Below, piece after piece: positions 10,764 through 22,339 of a stretch of 64,000 nucleotides of DNA. A program made the position numbers and the translations under genes. The notes under the pieces were generated by a model. That model was not told the origin of the DNA and ran no database searches. It saw only the letters and a program-made list of their open reading frames with translations. Every line of letters starts with the position of its first letter. Position 1 is the stretch's first letter. Source of the DNA: Poa pratensis (lineage: Eukaryota > Streptophyta > Magnoliopsida > Poales > Poaceae); the NCBI GenBank assembly GCA_947311845.1, contig CAMZMU010000063.1, positions 53,914,064 through 53,978,063 of the forward strand. Reading direction: 5' to 3'.

Positions 10764-12069
10764 TCATACATTACAGTATATAGTTGAATGCCCGTGCGTT
10801 GCTACGGAGAAAAACAATTACGTATGAGGAGCAGCCAGCAACGTTTTTTTTACTTCATCTTGACCTTTGTTTACTCTTCCTTTCAACCTTTGTCTATTCT
10901 TCCTTTCGGTTCTCACCAGTGACCACCATGCGTTGTGCCTGCGGTGTCCTCCACTTTTTTATTGATTGCCTCGAAGTTACCTCGTGGGCATCAGAAATGA
11001 AATTATATACTCTATCTATATATATAGCCAGTTTTGACACGCAATTGAGCTTTTTCAATCTTTCTCGAAAACACGGAAGAACTCTTAGAATTATTTTTCG
11101 GAGTTGTTTCTCAGCGATTGTTCTTTTAAGTTGCAACACATGGAATATTGTACGCTCAGTGGATCAAGCAATCGTCAAAATGTTATCAACCCTTTGCAAC
11201 AAACAACTACACTTATATTTGCAACTATGGACTAACATTTCAATTGTGCCACATCCCATATATCAGTTACACGTTATTGACAGAAAAATAAAAGAAGAGC
11301 TAGAAATGAGCAGCAGCCTATTTCATCTGTGGGAAATACATCAGTTTATTCGGACACAACCTCATTTGACAGCCATACATCAGTATATTCAACACAAGCT
11401 CCCTATACATATGTCGGTGGAAAATACTTAGCCGCTGGTAATTTGGCAAAGGAGTAGCGAAATAACGCTCGTGTAATCATGTTCACTTATGATGGTCATT
11501 TTGACATCTTGACATCCGCACACAGAACGTACTATGGGTATCTCAAAGTCTTGAACTAAGTGAACACCCACATTAGCCCACTGTCCTCCATCGCCTTACC
11601 CTCATGTCATCCAACCCTTGATAAACCAAACATCAACATGACCAGTTCTGCACATTCCTCGTCCTGTGTCAAACTAAATAACCCTAAGCCTCTAGGCTGG
11701 CCGTCAAGAATAAGCAACACATATGTTTCAATCAGTAAAGCCTCACTCAAGGAAATCAATTTGTAATCCAACAAGTCGAAGTTGTGAAAACTGCACTTTG
11801 CAGCTGAAACAACCACAAGAAAACTGAGATACTTAAAGATCTTCTATTCCGCACATAATGAGCTATTGCTTCCCACCAGACCTAATATGTCCATCAGTTA
11901 TAAGCAACTGAGATACTAAAATATCTTCTACTCCAGCCTACAGCCAACTGAAAATAATTCTCGAAAACAGTGCACAAAACAAATTCCAGACTACAATCAA
12001 CAGAAGATAAGGTGCATTCATTGAACGCTTTCTAAAGATTTCAGCTGCCATTGTGCCACTTGGTATCAC
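10764..12069. other. AT-rich intergenic region
   Basis: No gene recognised. Two moderate ORFs (for example 10784-11431 plus strand) have no recognisable domain. The sequence to the left of 12069 is the pre-insertion neighbour of 13896 onward. Confidence 0.4.
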
Positions 12070-13890
12070 TGTGATAACCCGAATTTTCGAGTTATCGTTT
12101 ATTTTGAATAAATTAAGTTTTGGTGTTTAATTATTTGTTTGTGCTAATTTTTGGTGTTCAAAACTGCATGCGTGAAAAATGAATAAAGAAGTTCATCTGA
12201 GTAGCATTTACATAGCTAGTAGCATTTTTCCATCCATCGATCAGCTAGCTAGTAGTAGCTCAGTGTAGACGTTGTGCTTGAATCATGCTTTAGATCATCT
12301 CTGAGATATTTGATACGGTGCATGCATAGCATCATTGGTTGGCAACGTGGCAGCATAGGAGAGGCCACCATATCCAAGCATCTGGCGTGGACCTCTTGCA
12401 TGAACTCCAGCGGCAAGTCAAAGCCAAGACGACAACGGCCAGCTCTTGCTTCGCTCTAAGGGTCACGGCAGCCCAGATATTTTAGGCCGAGTCAAGCGGC
12501 AGGATATTTCCGCCGGCACCGAGGATCTACTTCTATATATACCTGGTTCCTGTGTTCGGAAGCCACGCAGGAAATCGTTCGGTCGACAGCTAAGAGAAGC
12601 ATAGAGAGTGAGAGGTGCCGACGACGAGCTACGTATGTGCATGGCGAACTCCGATGAGATACTGGCGGGAGGAGCTGGCGTGTATGGTGGAGTCAGCTGC
12701 AACGCCGCCATAGCCGGATCATACGCGATGGAGGAGAGCTGAGGCGTATATGTACAATATACGTACATGTAAGCTAGGCGTGGTCGATCGGCAAGGGTTT
12801 CGTGGCTACGGATTATTATCTCGTGATCTTGAGGCAAGTAGATGCTCTACTAACTTCTAATTTCTGCTTCACTGATATTCTTTGTGTTGCACAAATCCTG
12901 GTTAACCGATTGGATATTGCTATCCTCGTTATTCCTCTTGTTATTCCTACACGTGATCCTTGATAATCCTTTTGATCACTCATTGTTGGAGAGAGACACA
13001 GGTTGTTCTCTCATCATCGTTTGAATCAGTATTATGTGCCGGACTCATGCGGCCGGAGGCATGAGCATATGTTGAGCACTGCAGATATCCTATGATTGAC
13101 CTAGTTGTCTATATTTATCCTATCTGTGTATTGGTGTCACGACAGCAAACGTCTTGTACCGGTCACAGTTCAGGTATGGGACAGTCTGAGCTCTCCGTGA
13201 GGGGCGGCCCTTGAATGGAAAGTGTCGGTGATGGATCCGTAGGAGCGACCGACATCGAGTAGGTCAAGGTGTCCGGTGTCTGAGCGGGTAAAAGGGCTCT
13301 GCTCGTTCTGGAGCCTGTGTGGTTCTGGTCGAGACTGTTGACGTCGGAGTACCCCTCTTAAGAGTGTAAACGTGTGAATATTCACCCCTGTGAGTCCCGG
13401 TTAGGGAACCTTGCGGTCATATGTGGCACCGATACCTTTCCTTGATACTCCTTAAATCCAGTTCAGCTGGTATTTTATTTATCTCATTTAAATCCTGATT
13501 TGTTGATATCTTGCTTATTTGCTTTAAATACAGTTAATTTGTATTACTGTATTTAATCCCGCTTTGTTCTTACGTTGCATTGTAAAGTACCTGCTTGCTG
13601 AGTATGACTTGTCGTACTCACCCTTGCTTCTCTGTTTTTTTTATGATATCAGAGTTCGCAGCGGAAGACGTCGTCGTACTCCCAGGAGTAGGCTGGACCA
13701 GTGGGTGGGATCGACTAGAGAACATATTTATTCTGTAAATGTAATAATCTTGTAAAAAATGATTAAATGAGATGCCTGAGATCCACTGTGCTGGTTTACG
13801 CCTGCTTTTCTAGCCTTGCGTGTGTATACTTTCGGGTCTATATGCACGCGGCGGCTGTCATTCTGCCGGGCCGGGTCTCGGGGCGTGACA
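12070..13890 (+). mobile_element. Solo LTR, probably Ty3/gypsy type, with 5-bp target duplication ATCAC
   Basis: 1821 bp beginning TGTGATAACCCG and ending CGGGGCGTGACA. It is flanked by ATCAC at 12065-12069 and again at 13891-13895, a perfect 5-bp target duplication. TATATATA at about 12533-12540 could be its promoter. There are no internal direct repeats, primer site or coding sequence, so it looks like a solo LTR left by LTR-LTR recombination. Confidence 0.85.
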
Positions 13891-13895
13891 ATCAC

Positions 13896-15425
13896 AAGGC
13901 ACCAACATATCTAACGGTACATGAAACATTGCTTCCTTTCTATCTCTAATAATAAAGAACGTCATTTTAAAAACAAATATATTTGAATAGTTCAATCTTT
14001 GAAATATAAAGGGATGTAAGCACATCACACTAATATTAAGATCACAATGCCTACAGAGAGAGTAAGTTCAGAATGTTGACATAAAACATAGTTTTGCAGA
14101 TTCAGTAAACATTGACAGCAGATGGACGTACTCTCTAGGAATGCCATCCGATGTGGGCAACTCGACTAATAGAGCTTTAAAATACCTTAAGGAGAGAGTG
14201 TGGTTCATCGATTCTTATCCTGCGGCCAAATAGTGTGACCATACAATTTTTTGCAAAGATCATAGTAAGTTCTATTTTTTAATGTTTTCCCCAATAACAC
14301 CAATGCAGAGTCGCTCTATGTTATTATAATCTACCTAACAATCCCCTAAATCCATATGAAATTTAACCTCACAAACAATGATCATTAATATTGAATCAGC
14401 ACAAACAAAAGCAGCAGCAATAATGATGAAAATAATAGCACTATACCAACAATAATTACACTGTTGCGTGCTTATTATCATTGTCCAATTGAGAAAATAA
14501 TATTAGAAATTGAAATGCTGGTCTACAATGACACCAATTCACACAGTCACCTTCCTCCTGATGCTGAGTTCATCTTCTCAGCAATCTTTTCAGATCAGTC
14601 ACATCAGTGCCACGCATCCAGTTCATTTTTCTTGAATGAATCTTCAAGATATCACCACAAGGCTGAAAGAGTAACAGAGAATAATTTAACTCAAGGTTAG
14701 CACTCATATGAGGGAGCAGCATGAACTTGATTATGGTCTAGCAAATTAGAAGTACAAAACAATTTTATCTCAGCTTATGAAAATAATCAGTGTCATCTCT
14801 GGGGAATTGATAACCCGTCACGTGCTGCTGATGGAGCGTCATGGCACAGTAGTCATGGAAGTTTTGAATTGTGAAATTTCGAGGAAGTTTTCACAATTCC
14901 AGCCAAAGTGGAAAGCCCGCCACGATGACTGTTTTCGAAAGTGGGACGATGGTTAGACGTCGGCCTACGAAAACATGGTCGAACCCTCCTTTGTCCAGCT
15001 TACTCTCGACCCTGTACTCGGGGGACCCTCCTATCTGGACCTGATAGCGGAAAGCAAGGCGGTGTTAACTGTCGTTCACATATTCTAAGGTCTGTCAAAC
15101 CACAGAATGCTGCTCAACATTTTGTATCGGTTGTAACTAAGATAAGACTTGTGGATGGGCTGAACTGAGATTGGCATCCGCGCGCATGATGAGACTGGGA
15201 TAGGGCTGAAACTGAAAAGGCTGGGAGGTGAATGTTTCATAGAATTGTGTTATACTCATCACTCCCAGTAGGTTAGGGTGCATGTTAGAGTGCTGCATCT
15301 CAATCACCACTAAAGGCAAGAGTAAGAGCGACAGTGCGAAGGTAAGGAACTGAGAACCTCTGAGCTCTAAGAAGGACCTATTGTGTGTCGCTCTAAGAAG
15401 AACCTCGGAGCTCTAAGAATTTGAG
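13896..15425. other. Intergenic region with gene-fragment debris
   Basis: Apart from the RPT6-like fragment nothing is recognised. Short direct repeats occur: GACTTGTGGATGGGCT at about 15147 and 15463, and GAGCTCTAAGAA at about 15361 and 15409. Confidence 0.4.
14548..14655 (-). pseudogene. Fragment of a 26S proteasome regulatory ATPase (RPT6-like)
   Basis: The minus strand from about 14654 reads DILKIHSRKMNWMRG, then after a one-base frameshift KIAEKMNSASGG. This matches the conserved C-terminal AAA region of RPT6 (DILKIHSRKMNLMRG...KIAEKMNGASG). It is preceded by an acceptor-like TCTTTCAG, so a genomic, intron-bearing fragment is likely rather than a processed copy. No other RPT6 exons are recognisable nearby. 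The fragment cannot be functional. Confidence 0.7.
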
Positions 15426-15541
15426 TCAGCTAGTGAGAAATAAAGAAGGAAGAAAAGCAGAGGACTTGTGGATGGGCTACGCATGATGATTCTCTCTCAG
15501 ATCTGCTCGTCATATTGTGGATAAGGAAGGAGGGAGGGAGG

Positions 15542-15710
15542 GTACCGTCTCGGGGAATGGGGCGGTGTTGCCTTCCTCGTCGTCGTTGCCGCTGCCGGCG
15601 GCGTTGTTGGCGCTGACCCTGCCGCTGTCGGCCATCTCCTCCTTGCTGCCGGGTGGGGGTGCGCTGTTGGGCTCCTGCTGAGGTTGTGCTCGGGCGGCTC
15701 GGGTGGTCAC
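15542..15710 (-). pseudogene. Possible captured first-exon fragment, casein-kinase-I-like (uncertain)
   Basis: Minus-strand reading frame with biased composition: KEEMADSGRVSANN, GSGNDDEEGNTAP and FPETV, ending at a donor-like ACG|GTACCC. The acidic EEGNTAP-x-PETV stretch resembles the linker just before the kinase domain of plant casein-kinase-I-like proteins (HD16/EL1 group). No kinase domain follows in the window, so this would be a fragment. The match is from memory and weak. Confidence 0.25.
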
Positions 15711-15894
15711 GCGAGGGGGAGGTGGGTGCTGGCGACGCGCTGGCAGCGGCGCTGACGCGGCGGCGTGGACTCATGGGACCATTGTCTGTGTGCCGATTCC
15801 TCTCCACCGCCGATCGATCCAGAACATGGTGCGTGAGTCTGAGGATTATTTGAGATCTGGCCTGGGAGATCTTGACGTGGTGCGGAAGATCTAG

Positions 15895-17085
15895 ACTCAC
15901 GCGGCAGCGGCGGTTAAGAAGCACGAAGGAGGTAGACGGAGAATTTGGCACCGGACATGAGACCAATTCCAGTTGGAGGCGTACCAACGAACAAGGATGA
16001 CATGGGTGTAGAATATGAACGGAGTCGAACCTAGTCTCATGTCCGGCGGCAACCTGGGCGTTGTGGGATGCAGTGGTGTAAGGGCGCAGCGGGATGTGGT
16101 GGCGATAGGCGGCGGCGGGACGCGGTAGTGGAGGCGCAACGAAATGCGCTGGAGGAAGGCTTCCGCGGCGGCGATCAAGCGAAGGGCGAGTGGGCGGTCA
16201 GGATGCACGCGATCGTCTGCCGATCGAGCGAGGGAGGCAGACCACGGGCTCACGACGTACCATACCGACCATCACGACCGCAGACTCCCATTTAATATAA
16301 AGAAAGCTAGTATAAAGCCGGAAATCCCTTTTGGATCTCGGGCACCAGTGCTCCTGGTGCCCAATTTTTTTTTAAACTTTATTCTTTTGCCAAAAAATCA
16401 CAAAAAAAATCACACAGGTAGTAGGCTACATGTGCGCTTAACTCATAAATTGGCAAAAAAAAACTCGAAATAATTTGACCTGTGCAAAAAAAAGAAATCC
16501 GGGCAGTGAACCGTATCCTTCGCGGCAATTGTTGGACAGGTACAGGGGAACCACCGCTACAGAGTACGCGAACAATGCTGGCCTAGCTAGCTCGTCGCAC
16601 GCTGCCCGCTCGCATGTGCAATCATACATGGATTCTTCTGCGGTGGCGCAGCGTCCGTCTGGGATAGAACTCAGCTAGGATGGATAGAATGATTTTGTGC
16701 TCAGATTGTTGGATCACGGAGGAATGGAATGGAGAGGGTGTGCCGCCTTTTTGGACGAGCTCGCATGTGCTTGTGTTGGCCTCATCGACCGAATCTTCCG
16801 ACCGTACGTGTAGCCTCTACAGTACACGCCCAAATACTACTCTATACAAGTGGATTCTTTTCTGAAATATACTACTCCTACTACTATCTTAATCGGGCTC
16901 TTAAGCGTACGTTTAGACGGGCTAACCATGTAGTGCCACAAATCCCGCTAGCTAGGATTCTCTGATAGGCCTACGCACGTGCAAGTGCCAACATCGCTCT
17001 CGTGATACAATGATCCGTCCCGATGAACCAACACTTGGCGTGTTGTAGCCCACGCCCTAACCGAACACGCTCTAGGTGTAAAAAT
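15895..17085. other. Non-coding region left of the Harbinger element
   Basis: No gene recognised. It holds a hairpin (CCGGACATGAGAC at about 15951 against GTCTCATGTCCGG at about 16034) and a compact palindrome GGGCACCAG-TGCTC-CTGGTGCCC at 16339-16361 followed by T- and A-runs, which looks like one end of a small transposon. Confidence 0.4.
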
Positions 17086-17795
17086 GGGCTGTTTGGTTGC
17101 TCACGGATTCGTTTGGCCCGCACGCGCACGAATCTTAAAGTACCCCTCAGCCAGGTCCAAGGGGAACGCTCGATTCGGCCGTTTTTCCAGAACCACCTTG
17201 AGGCCAGCACAGTAGCGGCGAATCTTGTGCGCGCGGAGCCGCGGGGATGGAGCCATGGAGAAGGCGGGAGACGGAAAATTGGTGCGCTCGTATGGCGCCA
17301 ACGCTACCCTCACCCCCTTCTTTAGTCTGTCACCGGAAGTGGGAGAAGAGACCACACTAATTCGGCATCGAAGGAGGCGGCAGAAGCGGCGACGGTGACA
17401 CCGCTAGCGGTGAGGACCAAGATCTGACTCTCCGCCGCTACCTCGACGGCACCGAAAGCTCGGTCCTCTCTTCTCCCATGGCGGTAAGCAGTATTTTCCC
17501 ACCTGATTTCGGCTAGATCTAAGAGTCGAACAACACCACCTTGATTTCGCCTGGATCTTAGACTAGAAAAGTAGTAAGATGTACATAGTAGCTAGATTTC
17601 ACCTGCGCTCTCATACAAGCAACTTGATCTTGATTTCACTAGGACGGACAAGCTCGTATGCCGCTCATCGTTCAGGCCGCAACACTCATAGCTGTGATGT
17701 AGGCGTGGCTCCTCTTAGTCCATCATAGAGCAGTGCGCCGCAATTACAGGGGTGTAATCAGGTATGGTCCATTGTTCCGCCGAGACCAGGAGAGG

Positions 17796-18913
17796 ATGGC
17801 GAATCTGAACTATATCTACAACAACAACGAGGTCGAGGCCGTGAACATGCTCCGAATGGGCAGAGCTCCTTTTTGCAAGCTTGTGGAGACGTTTCGGTCC
17901 GGGGGTGGTTGAAAGATAGCATCCACACCTCCATAGAAGAGCAAGTGGCAATGTTTTTTCATGTTGTTGGTCATAACCAGAGATTCAAAGTGATTCACAG
18001 CACTTTCAGGCGATCTAGTGAGACTATATCTCGCTATTTCAAGCAAGTTCTGTACGCTGTTGGAGAGCTCAGAGCAGAGATGATCAAGCAATCATCTGGC
18101 CAAACTCCACCGAAGATTCGTCAGAGCCACAGGCGGTATCCATACTTAAAGGTTAGAACACCAGATTTCCTAGTTGTTGCTTGCATACAGACATTGTTCA
18201 TGTATCCAATGTTAACCTAACATAAATGTTCATGTCAACAGGATTGTATTGGTGCAATTGATGGCACTCATATAACTGCTAGAGTGCCAAGGCCAGAGTC
18301 TGCTGCATACAAGGGTAGAAAGCATTACACTAGCCAGAATGTGCTTGATGCTGTCGATTTTGACATGAGGTTCACATATGTGCTAGCTGGTTGGGAAGAA
18401 TCTGCCCATGATGCAAGCATCCTTGCTGATAGCATGAGTCGACCAGATGGGATCAATATTCCGGATGGCAATTTTTAGCTTGGAGATGCAGGATATGCTT
18501 GTCGCCAAGGTGTTCTTCCACCCTTCAGGGGTACCAGGTACCACCTCAACTAGTTCTCTTCGAGGAACTATCCTAAGGACGCCAAGGAATTGTTCAATCT
18601 GCGACACTCAAGTCTGAGAGTGACAGTCGAGAGGGTATTTGGTGTTCTGAAGAACAGATTCAAGATCCTTGATCAGAAACCATTCCACCCGTTCCCTAGC
18701 CAGGTTAAGCTTGTTCTTGCATGCTGCATTCTTCATAACTGGATCTTAGGGTGGGGTGTCGATGAGTACTTTCTGGACGAGGAGGATGTTACACCTGATA
18801 CCGACGACGATGTTGGCCATGGTGTCGTGGCACACGACCAAGATGCTTGGAGGAACTTGAGGCAGGAGTGGGCTGACGCAATGTGGAACGCTAGAGGTGA
18901 TACCAGGATCTGA
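17796..18913 (+). pseudogene. HARBI1-like (PIF/Harbinger) DDE transposase, broken
   Basis: The frame reads MANLNYIYNNNEVEAVNML, then a frameshift in a G-run near 17895, SIEEQVAMFFHVVGHNQRF, and after a likely intron at 18152-18241, DCIGAIDGTHITARVP. The DDE residues are visible: Asp in AIDGTH, Asp in GWEESAHDASIL, Glu in VERVFGVLKNRF. Two in-frame TAG codons (18476-18478 and 18551-18553) plus the frameshift inactivate it. The C-terminus is acidic and followed by a GAA microsatellite. Family transposases are normally encoded with a second Myb-like ORF, which I do not see here. Confidence 0.88.
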
Positions 18914-18934
18914 AGAAGGGGCACAAGAAGGAGC

Positions 18935-18982
18935 CGAAGAAGAAGAAGAAGAAGAAGAAGAAGAAGAAGGTGAAGGTGAAGG
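18935..18982 (+). repeat. GAA microsatellite
   Basis: Uninterrupted GAA repeats of roughly 30 bases followed by GGTGAA repeats, just after the transposase stop. Confidence 0.9.
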
Positions 18983-19330
18983 TGAACTTTGTCCTCATAA
19001 ACTACATATTTGCAAGTAGCTAGGTTAACTATGATGTCGTGACGAACTACCATTTGCTAGTAGCTAGGAGTGCACTGGTGAATTTCGACGTGGTAAGGTG
19101 ACCACTAGTGAGAAGTGGTGACTAGAAGTAGCAATGTTTAGCAACCAAACACCATGCTTTTATAACTGCCAAACTAATACGGCATCCAAACAACGCGTGG
19201 TTAGAAATCTGCACCCAGCCGAGCGGGCCTGGCCAGAACATTGTTGGCAACCAAACGGGCTGCACAACTTGACTCAGGCCGCGGATGCAAAATGCCAAAA
19301 AAAAAAACTTGCGACCAACCGAACACGCCC

Positions 19331-19748
19331 TTGGTTAATGTTCCCCAATCTGAACAACAGCGAGCCGGCCGGCCGGCCGGTTAACTAGAGAAGAAGAACA
19401 GCATCATGGCTCTACCCATCACGTGCAAGGCGGACAGGACACCGGAGTATGCTTTCCGTGATGCAGGTCCAGCTCAATTTACTGCCGCCGTTTGCCAGAT
19501 GAATGCTGCTCGTAGCCAGCGGCGGCGAGCTACGTACACCCATCAGTAACTCCGGTCAAGAAATCATATCAGGACCCATAAATTCCCTGACGAGCTCCTG
19601 CTCTGCTGCGAGATTCAGGATCTTCCTCGAGCCGGCCCAAGAGATTGTGCTCCATCCATCTCGTGATTTGGTTAGAACTCTTTTTTTTGTACTCCTGAAA
19701 TCTGTTGGGCACCATTAAATTTTGTCCGAAACACGCTCAAACGGCACC
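19331..19748. other. Unassigned sequence
   Basis: No gene recognised. A CCGGCCGGCCGG run lies at about 19366-19381. Confidence 0.35.
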
Positions 19749-19758
19749 CTGCAAAGAT

Positions 19759-20746
19759 TTTTTTTTTTTTTGAACTTAGTATACTGCATGTATTCATCGA
19801 AATACAACAAGGAATACAAGCACACGCAGTACACGGCAAGTGGGTCCCGAGCCCCAGCACAACAGCAGAAAAGACCACAGGAAAAAGGAAATTACAACTT
19901 GGTCCCTAGGATCTTTTGCGCTGAACACGCCGCCGGTCTGCCACCACTCTGCTCCACCGCCGAAGACGTCGGAGAAGAAGGCCGACCACCGTCGAACCTG
20001 GATCGAGGCGCAGCTCCACTCATGTAGGCGACCGCATAAGCCACTCGAAGCAGAGCAACGAGATCTAACTCGATGAACGAGCACGGCCAAACCACCACCT
20101 CCTCCAAACCACCAAGCTAACTCCGGCAACCCTGCACCGGAGGCCAGCAGACACCACCGCAGTCTCCAGAAACATACCTCACATCCCCACGTCGCCGTAG
20201 GAGAAGACGACGACGCCACGACAGCAGGGGCGGAGGAAGGGAACCCCAGAAGAAGAAGCACTCGCCGGCGCCGCAGCGACGAGCACGAAGGGGAACGGTG
20301 ACGAGCTCCAAAGCCACGAAGATGCCAGCTCCTTTCCTTCCCCTGTCCATCACCACGACCACATCGAGGAAGAAAAGGATCCAGATCTGGAGGCCTTCGA
20401 GCCCACCGAGCGAGCTTTATTAGGAGGGTTGCCAAGGCAGCACCGCCGCCCGCCATCTCCAACCACTGGAGCTTGACGAACCACACCACCACCTCCGCCG
20501 AACGCCAGGAGCAGCTCGGGATCTCCGACGACAGGAACCCTAACGGCATAAAGCCGAGACGGCACATAGGCACGCAACAGTAAGGAAATCTAAACCTACT
20601 ATCTACAGAGGAGGCATGGCCTCCCCTCTCACACCATCTCCGGACGGCGGGGCCGCCGGATCTGGGGAGAGAGGAGCCGGCGACGCACACGAGACTCTCA
20701 AGAAGACGGGGAGGAGAGAGAGGGGGGGGGGCTCTTTGGGGTTTTT
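19759..20746 (-). mobile_element. Poly(A)-tailed retroposon (minus strand) with target duplication
   Basis: A T-run at 19758-19771 is the poly(A) tail of a minus-strand insert of about 0.99 kb. CTGCAAAGAT flanks it at 19749-19758 and 20747-20756, a 10-bp target duplication typical of LINE-machinery insertion. The body is GC-rich and has no reverse transcriptase. Its 3' end reads ...TTCGATGAATACATGC before the tail. It could be a non-autonomous LINE derivative or a retroposed transcript; the parent is not identified. Confidence 0.75.
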
Positions 20747-20756
20747 CTGCAAAGAT

Positions 20757-22185
20757 AATTTTCGATCTCATGATCATTTGCAAAACTTTAACGGAAGAGC
20801 TGATTTTTATTCAGACTAGACACATGATAACGAAATTTTTGGTTCCATAGTCTGAACAGCTGCGGACCGGTTTAAACACCGAACTACAAAATCTTGACAC
20901 TTTAATCAAGTCTCTGAAAAAAATGTGAAAGCATTCAAATATGTAGGTCATTTTTTTTAAAAAACTCCACGACTATCTGCATCATCGGCAAAAACAAACA
21001 CATGATTTGTCTCCTCCTTTTTTGTCTAGACAAAATTTCTTGTTGACATTATTACGAACCAACATGTAATATATTGTTGATTCATTATTTATTCATTTTT
21101 TGCTCAATTTTATAAAAAAAATGTAAAACCGCTGTAAATAATTGAGTTAAATTTTGAAGTGTTGTTTCATATCCTCAGGTTCCTCAGAAATTGTAACAAT
21201 CCACGGATGTTAGAATGATATAAAAGTAAGAATAAAACCAATATGATCATCTTTCTTCTATAAGAAAAAAACAAAAACATAGAGTTGTCTTTTTCATTTT
21301 GCACATGACATACATAGTCACATTTTTGTGACTTTAGTGGAAAATCGTTTGATGGTAGAATGTTTTACAAGAAGGTGCCAAAAAAATCACTTCTCAAAAC
21401 CGATGTGTGTTTATCTTAAACAGTTTTAAAGAGTCCAGAGTGTAATTTAAGCAATTTTATAAGGTTCAAGTCACAACAAAGCATCGTAAATCAAGGTTCC
21501 AAATATGCTTCTCTCAGTTACATAATACATTACATGCCTGGCTCGCACAAGCAATTACGAGAATGATTTATTTCCAGCTTTAGAAGATAGGAAAGAATGA
21601 GACTATAAATAACTAATAACTATGTACATGGATTTTTTTTCATGCTTTTGTATGTCCAAGAAATATAAGTTTGGTGAAGGTAGATGTGGGCTATTAGGCA
21701 AGGAAGCATTGTCACCTATCAGTCTGTTCTGGAACGGAGGGAGTATATACTAAAGGGAGCACACATTGTTTAATTATAGTCGGCATCAACCACCATGTGT
21801 TACAATTTTTTGTTGTTGTAATTTTAAGAAACTTAGCACATGTGCCGTGTACTAACAAAAAATTGCAACTTAATCCTAAAAAAGTAACCTTGATGGTAAT
21901 AACTAATTCCATCTACAGAGATATTTTAAATTCATTGTGTTTATATATTTATTATTGCACAATTTAATCCCCAATTCAAGAGATATGTTACTTTTAGGAT
22001 TTTTTAAACATTTTTAAACTTTATTGTTGCGATGTTAAATTAATTATTTTCAAAAAAATAGAGCTTGTGCGTTCCAGAACTGGAAATCCACGTCCTAAAA
22101 TGGTAAATTATATACTCCGACATGCAGTCTGAAAAATGTGTTGCTGCTCGTCCGACATGCATGTCCTTTAGTAATATTTATGCCA
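20757..22185. other. AT-rich intergenic region
   Basis: No gene recognised. A single Stowaway-type end (GGAACGGAGGGAG) at 21731-21743 has no partner. Confidence 0.45.
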
Positions 22186-22339
22186 CTCCCTCCGTTCCAA
22201 TTTAATTGACTTGCTATGCACCATATGTGGATGTATCTATACATGTAACATAGCTAGATTACATGTATAGATATATCCACATTTAGTGGATAGCAAGTCA
22301 ATTAAATTGAAACAAGTCAATTAAATTAAAACAAGGGAG
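22186..22339. mobile_element. Stowaway-like MITE
   Basis: Starts CTCCCTCCGTTCCAATTTAA and ends ACAAGGGAG with long internal complementarity (GACTTGC...GCAAGTC). The right arm has a small tandem duplication of CAAGTCAATTAAATT. Flanking TA duplication is not clear. Confidence 0.75.

Larger units (their letters stand above)
17086..19330 (+). mobile_element. Degenerate PIF/Harbinger DNA transposon
   Basis: The left end GGGCTGTTTGGTTGCTCAC and the inverted right end (GGGCGTGTTCGGTTGG on the minus strand, ending at 19330) resemble PIF-type termini and bracket a Harbinger transposase pseudogene. Additional similar termini nearby (about 17055-17072 and 19240-19256) make the exact borders uncertain, and I see no matching 3-bp target duplication. 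Confidence 0.6.

Noticed and set aside
10784..11431. 215-residue plus-strand ORF
   Set aside because: AT-rich, no domain, no splice or promoter context; likely chance.
17055..17085. CCGAACACGCTCT block as the true left end of the Harbinger element
   Set aside because: It has the same orientation as the right terminus at 19330, so it is more likely the right end of a neighbouring element.
19794..20783. 329-residue minus-strand ORF over the retroposon
   Set aside because: Its start lies in flanking host DNA beyond the target duplication and no domain is visible; open by GC bias.
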